A stretch of DNA of 33,133 nucleotides from Flammeovirgaceae bacterium BBD 1991-12 (GTDB taxonomy: Bacteria > Bacteroidota > Bacteroidia > Cytophagales > Cyclobacteriaceae), in NCBI GenBank assembly GCA_001657315.1, contig LYSV01000117.1, positions 10,632-43,764 of the forward strand. Direction: 5' to 3'. The position numbers were made by a program, and so were the translations under genes. Positions 1 through 7,171 of the stretch are shown here, one piece after another (positions within the stretch are counted from its first letter, which is position 1; every line of letters begins with the position of its first letter). Under the pieces are notes generated by a model, which worked only from the letters and a program-made list of their open reading frames with translations, did not search any database and had not been told where the DNA came from.

Positions 1-65
1 CCGGAATCCTTGTCAAAAAGAAGTTTAGGGGTTTTTGGTGTAGGTCTCAGTGTATAGTTTCCCAT
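1..65 (-). CDS. SiaC-like regulatory phosphoprotein, N-terminal fragment (cut by window edge)
   Basis: Only the first 21 codons lie in the window; the gene runs off the left edge. An ATG at 65 (reading leftwards) opens MGNYTLRPTPKTPKLLFDKD, which looks like the start of SiaC-family proteins: a short beta strand, then a TPK-P-x-(hydrophobic)-x-D stretch that precedes the phosphorylated serine region. It begins 21 nt after the stop of the siaB-like kinase gene on the same strand, the usual partner order. In the Pseudomonas SiaABCD system, SiaC is phosphorylated by SiaB and dephosphorylated by a PP2C-type phosphatase. The identification rests on 21 residues plus context, so it is a likely rather than certain call. 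Confidence 0.6.
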   Translation of the reverse strand, partial: MGNYTLRPTPKTPKLLFDKDS

Positions 66-86
66 GTATGTTATGAAAATAGTAAA

Positions 87-638
87 TCATTCGCTCACAA
101 CTACTTCAAGAGTAAAAAAAGCTATTTCCTCATCCACCTTATCATAACGGTACATCAAATCCTCCTGTGACCTTTTTGCAAGGTCAATGAATCCCAGGCC
201 CGCCCCGCCGGTCCTGGAAGCGCCGCCATATTCCAATACTCCCCTGTACAACTGCCTCAATTGCTCCTTTGTCAAAGCGTTGATAATCTTAATTCTGGAC
301 TCGACCCCTTTGAAGTCTTCTGCCAGCAAAAAATTTCCGGTGTAGATATGATATAAATGCCCATCCTTGTTAATACAAATGAAAATGTCATTCAATCCCT
401 CCAGGTCACAAACCTCACAAAAATAAGCATGCAGGTTTTGCAGGCCCTCTATTATGACACTAAATATTTTTTTTCTGCTCTTGCGATCGGGTACCTCTGT
501 ATTCAATGTAGATTCAACATTTTCAAGGATTGTATCAAAGTTGATCCCGGACAATTCTCCCAGATACCCGTAAATATGCCGCCCCTTTCTTAAAAGCCGG
601 TTGAACGTATCCTGAATGTCGAACGTATTGGTATCCAT
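87..638 (-). CDS. SiaB-family protein kinase (DUF6272-like)
   Basis: A 183-residue soluble protein of the SiaB family, GHKL-fold kinases that phosphorylate the small partner SiaC in a partner-switching pathway. An N-box-like helix (IIEGLQNLHAY, about residues 62-72) and a glycine-rich ATP-lid region (GGASRTGGAGLGFIDLAKRS, about residues 138-157) are visible, as expected for a GHKL ATPase. The length fits the family. The start ATG at 638 is the only good one and homology begins close to it. The SiaC-like gene follows 21 nt downstream on the same strand, so the two should be cotranscribed. What the pathway controls in this organism cannot be read from the window. Confidence 0.75.
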   Translation of the reverse strand: MDTNTFDIQDTFNRLLRKGRHIYGYLGELSGINFDTILENVESTLNTEVPDRKSRKKIFSVIIEGLQNLHAYFCEVCDLEGLNDIFICINKDGHLYHIYTGNFLLAEDFKGVESRIKIINALTKEQLRQLYRGVLEYGGASRTGGAGLGFIDLAKRSQEDLMYRYDKVDEEIAFFTLEVVVSE

Positions 639-826
639 ATTACATTTTCACAATTAAATATAATGAAAAGGATAGAAATATTTTTCATGTAGACATTGAT
701 TATTAGGTTATTAAGTTATTCTGAGGTCATAATAATCCAATGCAACTCCGCCGGCCCTTTGCACCCTGAAATAATCGCTTTCCTACTTCATGGGATGCGT
801 TTGCCGTGAACACCAAAATGTCTCCA

Positions 827-858
827 TTTGATATATAAAGTGAATAATATTAGGTTTG
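827..858 (+). promoter_or_regulatory. Bacteroidetes-type promoter of the sodium:solute symporter gene
   Basis: TTTG at 827-830 is followed after 20 nt by TAGGTTTG at 851-858, an exact match to the Bacteroidetes -33 (TTTG) and -7 (TAnnTTTG) consensus. Transcription would begin near 865, leaving a leader of about 18 nt before the ATG at 883. Confidence 0.65.
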
Positions 859-882
859 TGAGATTTACCGAACAAAACCACT

Positions 883-2373
883 ATGACCTACCTGATCGTC
901 ACACTTTCATACCTTTTTATTCTTATAGGAATTATCATCTATAAAAGCAGGTCCGTAAAAACGGAAGAGGATTTTGTGGTGGCCGGAAGAGGAGTTCCTG
1001 TCTACCTGCTGGTAGGTACACTGGTGTGCACATGGATCGGTTCAGGAAGTCTGTTCGGCACGGCAGGGCTTACCTTTCGAACCGGGTTTTCCGAACTGTG
1101 GTTTTCAGCAGGTGCCTGGATCGGTATTGTTCTGGTCTATTTCATCGCTGCCAGAGTCAGAAAAATTGCCCGGTATACCCTCACCGACCTACTGGAAACA
1201 AGGTACAACAATGCCGCCCGCCTGCTGGGCACCATTACCATCATTGTGGCCTATCTGGTGATAGCCGGATACCAGTTCAAGGGAGGTGGAAGGTTCATCA
1301 GCATACTTACCGAAGGTGCAATAGACCCGGAAACCGGCATGCTCATTTCCTGCATACTTATCATAACATTTACCGCCATGGCCGGCATGGTCTCGATTGT
1401 TTCCATTGATATCTTCAATGGTGTGATCATGATCATTGCCATGGTGGTCGCGCTGCCATTGGCCATACAATCCCATGGTGGTTGGAATGAGGTAGTTGGC
1501 ACCATCGAGGCCAAAAGCCCAGAATACCTCTCCCTTTTTGAGGGCCACGATACCATATGGATACTTGGGATCATGCTGCCCACCTTTCTGCTGTTAATGA
1601 GTGAAAGCAGTATGTATCAGAAGTTCTCATCCGCCAGGGATGCCACTTCTGCCAGAAAAGCCGTGATCGGAATGCTGATCGGGGTAGTGGTCATTGAGGT
1701 ACTGATGTGCACGCTTGCTGTGGTGGGCTACGCAATTTACGCCGAAGATGCGCGCTTCTTCCTGGCCGACGGGTCCGTGAACCGCGGCATGGCAGAAGAG
1801 ATCATTTTAAGGATAGGCTTCGAACAATTGCCTGCCGTGGCCGGGTCCGTGCTGTTCGCAGCAGGAGTAGCCATTATCCTGTCCACTGGCAATACATTTC
1901 TTATGGTCACCTCTACCAATGTATCCCGTGATCTGATATCCAAATACATTTACAAAAATGAAAATGGAAGTAATGTGAGAATACAACGTATAAGTGTGAT
2001 CGTGCTCGGCCTGATCGCCTATGTACTGGTCAGTCAGTTTGAGACCATACTGGAAATGGCCTTTATATCCTACACCATGATAGGGGCCTCGCTGGCGCCG
2101 GTACTGCTGGCCTCCTTCTTTTGGAAAAGGGTCACTGCACAGGGAGGTGTAGCTTCCATTATTTGTGGCATGTCAGTACCGGTCATTAATAAAGTACTGG
2201 AGAGTACAGATTCCTCTTTTAGCATATTCGGGATTGGCTTCCCTGTGGATACTGACTATATAGCTATACCTTCACTGGCATTATCCCTTACCGCCCTGAT
2301 CGTAGTGAGCCTGCTCACCCCACCGTCGCCGGACAGCAAGTGGAAACCCTTCTTTCAGGAAGAGGGGAATTAG
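883..2373 (+). CDS. Sodium:solute symporter (SSS family)
   Basis: A 496-residue integral inner-membrane protein with about 13 hydrophobic segments, the architecture of the SSS (solute:sodium symporter, LeuT-fold) family. The N-terminal pattern is typical: a first helix, then EDFVVAGRGVPVYLLVGTLV, in which the 'F-x-AGR' turn and following helix are family hallmarks, then a WIGSGSLFGTAG segment around residues 51-62 near the expected substrate and sodium sites. The ATG at 883 is supported by a strong promoter ending at 858. It is a single gene, convergent with the OPT transporter downstream. The substrate (sugar, amino acid, sialic acid, proline or other) cannot be assigned from sequence alone. 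Confidence 0.85.
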   Translation: MTYLIVTLSYLFILIGIIIYKSRSVKTEEDFVVAGRGVPVYLLVGTLVCTWIGSGSLFGTAGLTFRTGFSELWFSAGAWIGIVLVYFIAARVRKIARYTLTDLLETRYNNAARLLGTITIIVAYLVIAGYQFKGGGRFISILTEGAIDPETGMLISCILIITFTAMAGMVSIVSIDIFNGVIMIIAMVVALPLAIQSHGGWNEVVGTIEAKSPEYLSLFEGHDTIWILGIMLPTFLLLMSESSMYQKFSSARDATSARKAVIGMLIGVVVIEVLMCTLAVVGYAIYAEDARFFLADGSVNRGMAEEIILRIGFEQLPAVAGSVLFAAGVAIILSTGNTFLMVTSTNVSRDLISKYIYKNENGSNVRIQRISVIVLGLIAYVLVSQFETILEMAFISYTMIGASLAPVLLASFFWKRVTAQGGVASIICGMSVPVINKVLESTDSSFSIFGIGFPVDTDYIAIPSLALSLTALIVVSLLTPPSPDSKWKPFFQEEGN

Positions 2374-2380
2374 TTATGGG

Positions 2381-2496
2381 GTTATTGGTTATTGGGTTAT
2401 TAAGTGATGATTTTATTGGAAGCTGGAAGTTAGAAGTTGGAAACCTGTTATTGGTCACTGGTATTGGTAATACTCAATAACTCAGTAACCAATAAC
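2381..2496. repeat. Intergenic inverted repeat of GTTATTGGTTA type, possible bidirectional terminator
   Basis: Two 24-nt arms (2381-2404 and 2473-2496) are inverted copies matching at 21 of 24 positions. They are made of the AT-rich unit GGTTATTAAGTTATTGG and variants. The repeat fills the gap between the convergent symporter and OPT genes, where a two-way terminator would be useful. A partial copy of the same unit (GGTTATTAAGTTATT) lies at 706-720. Between the arms is a short degenerate repeat (GGAAGCTGGAAGTTAGAAG, about 2419-2437). Confidence 0.6.
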
Positions 2497-2509
2497 TTAA
2501 TAACCAACA

Positions 2510-4462
2510 TTATTCCTTAGCATAGGCTTTTGTAGCTACACGGTACAGGAATATACAAATGGCCAGAATAACGATGAGTCCCGGTTCACTGCCCAGTGTT
2601 TTATCCATAATAGCCATGAAATCATCTCTCTCGAAATAAATAATAGGCAACGCCAGAGCGATACCAATCAAGGCCTCACCGGTTATCAAACCAGAGGCAA
2701 ACAACAACCCGGTACGCTCGCTGTTCTGTTTAGCGACCTGGGCATGCGCAGGGTCTGGCAGTTGTTTCCTGCGCTGGTACCGCTCCACCAGAAAGGCAAT
2801 CACCCCGCCGAGCATGATGGCGCTATCCAATTGAAAAGGCAGGTAAAGCCCAACAGCGACCGCCAGCACCGGAAACCTCCATGCTGACTTCCTTGCCGCC
2901 TGGATCTGATCCAGAATAATGATAAAAACACCCAGTCCCATACCGATAAACACCATGGTCCATGGCAATCCTCCACCGAAAACACCAACGGCAACACTCT
3001 GCATAAGGGTGGCCTGGGGTGCTGCGAGGGAATTTGGTTTCTCAGGTGTGGCCGGGCCAAAACCGTAGGCCTGGTACAGGAGGTCGAGGATCAGGGGCAT
3101 GGCAAATGCAGCGGCTATCACTCCTACCATTTGCATGATCTGCTGCTTTTGGGGCGTTGCGCCCAGTACATGTCCGGCCTTCAGGTCCTGCATGTTATCA
3201 CCGGCTATGGCGGCAGCACAGGCAACCACAGAGCCAATCAATATTGCTGCTGCCGGACCTTTTTCAGATCCGGTCCCCAGTAGTGCCAGCAGGATCAGGG
3301 AGGAGGAAAGAATGGTGGCAATAGTGACGCCTGAAATGGGATTGTTGGAGCTACCCACCAGACCAGCCATGTAGCCTGCCACGGAAGCAAACAGAAACCC
3401 TGCAATGACCATAATGATCGCCATCAGGCCGGAAATCGGGATCTGTTCTATTTCCCTCAGGTAAATTATGAATATAGGGACTACCATAATGCCTATCCCC
3501 ATGATCACCCACTGCATGGGTGTGTCCATTTCTGTTCTTAAAGGCTTTACTACATTACCCTTATTCTTCAGGGCAGCAAGGCCAGCGTTAAGTGCTGATC
3601 CGATCGCTCCGCGAAGGCTGAGCAATGCCCACAACCCTCCTACCACCATGGCACCTACACCTAAAAACCGGATCTGCGAACTCCAGATGTTCCCTCCCAG
3701 TGTAACAGCATCTATTCCTTCCGGATTTCCATTGATTGCAAGGTAGATCGGAATGGCGATCCACCAGCTGATCACACCGCCGGCAAATACCAGCATAGAG
3801 ATCTTTAGTCCAACAATATAACCCACGGATATCAACGCCGGGCTCAGGTTCATGCCAAAATACATGTAGGCTTTTTCTCCGGCAAAAGATGCTTTTTGAA
3901 AAACAGCATCCCATATTTTTAGTCCTGACTCCGAAAGCTTGACAAATGCCCCGGCAAGGCCTCCTATCATTAGGAATTTGATCGCCTTACCACCTTCTGA
4001 GCCACTTTTCAACACCTCTGACGTGGCTACACCTTCAGGAAAGGTTAGTTTTTGCTCTACTATAAGCGCCTTGCGCAATGGGATAGTGAATAAAACCCCC
4101 AGGACACCACCCGCCAGAGCGATCAGCGCCGTTTCCAGGTAGCTGAACCCCGACCAGTAGCCCATGAGCACCAAAGCAGGAAAGGTAAAAATAACCCCTG
4201 CCGCCAGTGATTCACCAGCCGAAGCAGCAGTTTGTACAATGTTGTTTTCGAGTATATTGCTTTTCCTGAATAATTTCAGAACAGCCATGGAGATCACGGC
4301 TGCCGGAATGGAAGCCGATACTGTCAACCCTGCAAAAAGTCCGAGATAGGAATTGGCTGCGGCAAGTCCCGCAGATAAGATCGCCCCAAGAACAAAGGCT
4401 TTGATGGTGGTTTCCGGAAAGGTCTGTTCCGGCTTAATGTAGGGTTTATCTTCTTTATCCAT
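2510..4462 (-). CDS. OPT-family oligopeptide transporter
   Basis: A 650-residue polytopic inner-membrane protein of the OPT family, which takes up small peptides or metal-peptide complexes with protons. After a short soluble N-terminus, the first helices carry the family pattern: TTIKAFVLGAILSAGLAAAN (about residues 19-38), SYLGLFAGLTVSASIPAAVI, then a further loop with NNIVQTAASAGESLAAG (about residues 73-89). A typical second conserved block follows with EGVATSEVLKSG (about residues 143-154). About 14-16 hydrophobic segments are spread over the full length, as expected for bacterial members. The gene is single, divergent from pckA and convergent with the symporter gene. The true substrate cannot be told from sequence. 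Confidence 0.88.
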   Translation of the reverse strand: MDKEDKPYIKPEQTFPETTIKAFVLGAILSAGLAAANSYLGLFAGLTVSASIPAAVISMAVLKLFRKSNILENNIVQTAASAGESLAAGVIFTFPALVLMGYWSGFSYLETALIALAGGVLGVLFTIPLRKALIVEQKLTFPEGVATSEVLKSGSEGGKAIKFLMIGGLAGAFVKLSESGLKIWDAVFQKASFAGEKAYMYFGMNLSPALISVGYIVGLKISMLVFAGGVISWWIAIPIYLAINGNPEGIDAVTLGGNIWSSQIRFLGVGAMVVGGLWALLSLRGAIGSALNAGLAALKNKGNVVKPLRTEMDTPMQWVIMGIGIMVVPIFIIYLREIEQIPISGLMAIIMVIAGFLFASVAGYMAGLVGSSNNPISGVTIATILSSSLILLALLGTGSEKGPAAAILIGSVVACAAAIAGDNMQDLKAGHVLGATPQKQQIMQMVGVIAAAFAMPLILDLLYQAYGFGPATPEKPNSLAAPQATLMQSVAVGVFGGGLPWTMVFIGMGLGVFIIILDQIQAARKSAWRFPVLAVAVGLYLPFQLDSAIMLGGVIAFLVERYQRRKQLPDPAHAQVAKQNSERTGLLFASGLITGEALIGIALALPIIYFERDDFMAIMDKTLGSEPGLIVILAICIFLYRVATKAYAKE

Positions 4463-4625
4463 AAGTTTCTGGTTACAATAAAATTTGAAAATAGAGGTTC
4501 ATTCGCATGGAACAAAATATTTGCCAATATACAAGAAAAAAATCATCGCGAACGAAGGTATCCGCTACCCCCACTGCAAACGATTGAAATACAAAGTTTT
4601 ACTATCATTGAACTTTTTTATTTAT

Positions 4626-4633
4626 TAGCTTTG
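4626..4633 (+). promoter_or_regulatory. -7 box of the pckA promoter
   Basis: TAGCTTTG at 4626-4633 matches the Bacteroidetes -7 consensus TAnnTTTG exactly; no convincing -33 box is seen. Transcription should start near 4640. This rules out the upstream in-frame TTG at 4631 as a start codon and supports the ATG at 4679. Confidence 0.55.
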
Positions 4634-4678
4634 TGTCTTGTCTGTAAAAAAATCGATAGAAAATATAAACAGGAAATA

Positions 4679-6295
4679 ATGCAAGAAACAGGAATGAAGT
4701 CTGAGGTAAAGGGGCTTGACAGTTTTGGGATCACCAATTTTAAGACAGCATACTGGAATCAAAGCCCGGCGCAGTTGGTAGAATTGGCTCTTGCCAATGG
4801 GGAAGGATACCTGGCAGACAACGGAGCTTTGTGTTGTGACACCGGAAAATTCACCGGTCGTTCACCCAAAGACAGGTTTATTGTAGAGGATAAAAATACC
4901 AAAGACAGTATCTGGTGGGGAGACATCAACATTCCCATATCCGAAGATAAATTTGATCAGATCCTGAAAAAAATGATCAAAAACCTGGAAGGAAGGGACC
5001 TGTATGTACGTGACGCCTACGCAGGCGCAGACAAAACGTACCGTCTGAACCTGAGAGTGATCAATACCCGGGCATGGCAAAACCTGTTTTGCTACAATAT
5101 GTTCCTGAGGCCCAGGGCCTACAAACTTGAAAAGTTTGTCCCCAATTTCACCATTCTCTGCAACCCTGACTTTAAGGCTGATCCCGCTGAAGATGGCACA
5201 CGCCAGGACAACTTCGCCATTATCAACTTCACCAAACGTATGATCCTGATAGGCGGCACGGCCTATGCGGGTGAAATGAAAAAAGGCATATTCTCAGTAC
5301 TGAATTACCTTTTACCGACGGAAAACAATGTGCTTTCCATGCATTGCTCCGCCAATACCGGCCACAAAAAACATGAGACCGCTATATTCTTCGGGTTGTC
5401 CGGCACCGGAAAAACCACTCTTTCCGCTGACCCCAACCGCGGGCTGATCGGCGATGACGAACACGGCTGGACAGACAAGAACGTATTTAACTTCGAAGGT
5501 GGCTGCTACGCTAAGGTGATCGATCTTACACGTGAAAAGGAGCCTGAAATTTATGACGCTATCCGGTTTGGGGCCATTGTAGAAAACACACGGTTCCATG
5601 AAGGTACGAGGAACATAGACTATGAAAACACTACCATAACGGAAAACACACGAACGGCCTATCCGCTTTATCACATCAATAATTCCGTGGAGCCGTCTGT
5701 AGGGGGAATGCCTAAAAACATTTTCTTCCTTACCTGCGATGCTTACGGTGTGCTCCCTCCTATCTCCCGGCTCAGCAAGAGCCTGGCCATGTATCATTTT
5801 ATTTCAGGGTATACGGCAAAGGTAGCCGGCACGGAAGCCGGGGTTACCGAACCACAGACCGTGTTCAGTGCCTGCTTTGGAGCACCTTTCCTGCCCCTCC
5901 ATCCTACCCGGTATGCCGAAATGCTGGGAGAAAAGATGGAAAAGTACAAGACCAGCGTATGGCTCATCAACACAGGCTGGACAGGCGGTCCCTATGGCAA
6001 GGGATCAAGAATGAAGCTGCCATACACCAGGGCCATGATCACCGCCGCGCTTGAAGGCACTTTGGAGAATGTAGGCTACCGAAAGCACTCAATTTTCCAT
6101 GTGGAGATCCCTGCGACATGTCCTGGAGTGCCTTCCGAGGTACTGAGCCCCCGTGAAACCTGGAAGGATGATGACGGATACTATAAAAAGGCCAATCAGC
6201 TGGCGGAGGCCTTTAACAAGAACTTTGTCAAATTTGCTGACTACGCCAATGACGAAATACTGGCTGCTTCTCCCCGCGCCAACGTCAACGCGTAG
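4679..6295 (+). CDS. pckA: Phosphoenolpyruvate carboxykinase (ATP)
   Basis: Converts oxaloacetate and ATP to phosphoenolpyruvate, CO2 and ADP, the committing step of gluconeogenesis, in the cytoplasm. The 538-residue product has the usual length. Visible motifs include FTGRSPKDRFIV (substrate region, near residue 58), the P-loop GLSGTGKTTLSADP (near residues 239-252), the metal-binding GDDEHGW just after it, FEGGCYAK, and the adenine-side INTGWTGGPYG segment. I start it at the ATG at 4679, because the longer frame from the TTG at 4631 would begin inside the predicted -7 box; a further ATG six codons in (MKSEVKG) is also possible. It stands alone and is closed by a strong terminator. Confidence 0.95.
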   Translation: MQETGMKSEVKGLDSFGITNFKTAYWNQSPAQLVELALANGEGYLADNGALCCDTGKFTGRSPKDRFIVEDKNTKDSIWWGDINIPISEDKFDQILKKMIKNLEGRDLYVRDAYAGADKTYRLNLRVINTRAWQNLFCYNMFLRPRAYKLEKFVPNFTILCNPDFKADPAEDGTRQDNFAIINFTKRMILIGGTAYAGEMKKGIFSVLNYLLPTENNVLSMHCSANTGHKKHETAIFFGLSGTGKTTLSADPNRGLIGDDEHGWTDKNVFNFEGGCYAKVIDLTREKEPEIYDAIRFGAIVENTRFHEGTRNIDYENTTITENTRTAYPLYHINNSVEPSVGGMPKNIFFLTCDAYGVLPPISRLSKSLAMYHFISGYTAKVAGTEAGVTEPQTVFSACFGAPFLPLHPTRYAEMLGEKMEKYKTSVWLINTGWTGGPYGKGSRMKLPYTRAMITAALEGTLENVGYRKHSIFHVEIPATCPGVPSEVLSPRETWKDDDGYYKKANQLAEAFNKNFVKFADYANDEILAASPRANVNA

Positions 6296-6322
6296 TGCTA
6301 ATAGTTGGACTTTAGGACAGGA

Positions 6323-6351
6323 GGCCACACATCCCGGTGTGGCCTTTTTTT
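6323..6351 (+). terminator. Rho-independent terminator of pckA
   Basis: Perfect 8-bp stem GGCCACAC / GTGTGGCC around a 6-nt loop, followed directly by seven T residues. It begins 27 nt after the pckA stop codon. Confidence 0.9.
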
Positions 6352-6397
6352 GTTTTCCTTTCAGCCATACCGGAAGGCTGAACGGGAACCTGCCGAT

Positions 6398-6883
6398 TCA
6401 GCTATACGGGCTGTTCATCCCCGAAGCCAGCCTCCATTTCATCAAAGCATCGCAGTGCATGGCCAGATGCGTGGTAAGTATATGGAGAAAGTAGTCCAGC
6501 TCCGTTTTTAATATTCCCTTTAACTCTTCATCCGTGATCGCCGTCAGGTATAAGCTGGAAAGTTTTGTTGTCACCTCTTCGTCCAGCCGGTCATACACCT
6601 GGTTGAAGACAGGAAGCATTTCACTCAGGGTATGATCCGAAGTGGCATTCCCATCGGAACCGGTGAGAAAGTCCCGGGCATTTTCAATGTGATATTTATA
6701 ACCTGCATCAAGTTTGGCAAGTGCAAACTCACCTTCAGTGATCAGATGCATGATGGTCCACCCCGGTGAGTTGATAAAGGTATGCCGCTGCCATATCATG
6801 TCCGGGTTGATATCCGTTACCAGGTCGGCAATATATTCACGCATCCATACGCTCAGGTGGGAATGATATTCGTGTGGTTTCAT
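6398..6883 (-). CDS. DinB-family protein (putative metal-dependent hydrolase fold)
   Basis: A 161-residue protein with the four-helix DinB/YfiT fold. Three histidines sit where the family binds a divalent metal: His46 in WTIMHLI and the pair His139/His143 in LTTHLAMHC. Members often act as bacillithiol or glutathione-like thiol transferases or have no known role; the exact reaction cannot be assigned. The length is typical and the ATG at 6883 fits the family start. Immediately upstream (6900-7008) lies a decayed copy of the aminotransferase promoter and first codons, which suggests that this gene was once the divergent neighbour of the gene now at 26832. Confidence 0.75.
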   Translation of the reverse strand: MKPHEYHSHLSVWMREYIADLVTDINPDMIWQRHTFINSPGWTIMHLITEGEFALAKLDAGYKYHIENARDFLTGSDGNATSDHTLSEMLPVFNQVYDRLDEEVTTKLSSLYLTAITDEELKGILKTELDYFLHILTTHLAMHCDALMKWRLASGMNSPYS

Positions 6884-6899
6884 AGGATAAAAACAAACT

Positions 6900-7008
6900 G
6901 ATTTTCTGAAAGTTGGTCACTATCCGATTTTTCGATAGCCTCAGGTCCAAACTATTTTCCACCTGAAAAACACGGTTATGCTGCGATGTACACTTCTCAG
7001 AAATACAT
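6900..7008 (+). repeat. Direct repeat copy A: remnant of aminotransferase promoter and first codons
   Basis: This stretch aligns with 26752-26862. It includes a 26-nt identical block (6908-6933 with 26760-26785) and a second well-kept block around ACCTGAAAAA and CACGGTTATGCT. Up to 6985 I count 11 mismatches and one 2-nt gap over about 86 positions. The ATG at 6978 begins codons for MLRCTLLRN, matching MLRRTLLKK of the intact gene, and similarity then fades. The tiny frame ends at 7067. The -7-like TAGCTTGA of the intact copy is degraded here to TAGCCTCA. It is best read as a dead 5' remnant of the aminotransferase locus. Confidence 0.75.
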
Positions 7009-7017
7009 GCAACTCTA

Positions 7018-7047
7018 TTGCATTTATCAAATGTACATTTATATTTG
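7018..7047 (+). promoter_or_regulatory. Bacteroidetes-type promoter of the TonB receptor gene
   Basis: TTG at 7018-7020, a 19-nt spacer, then TATATTTG at 7040-7047, an exact TAnnTTTG match. The predicted start near 7054 gives a leader of about 118 nt before the ATG at 7172. The promoter begins only about 10 nt beyond the recognisable end of direct repeat copy A. Confidence 0.55.
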
Positions 7048-7171
7048 TATGGATAAAAGTAGTATAAGCAGTTGGCTACTGGTATAACCCGGTTACTTTC
7101 TTCCATAGTCCCCTGAATGCCCTTTGCGCGACCGATTACAATGCCTGCCAGGGTTTAGTATTTACCCAGAA

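Noticed and set aside
4631-4678. N-terminal extension of PEP carboxykinase from a TTG start
   Set aside because: The TTG lies inside the exact TAGCTTTG -7 box, so it would not be transcribed; family homology begins after the ATG at 4679.
6837-7106. 89-codon leftward open frame across the dinB start and the repeat copy A
   Set aside because: It overlaps the clear DinB start, has a composition unlike a protein of this genome and crosses the repeat remnant; it is a chance frame.
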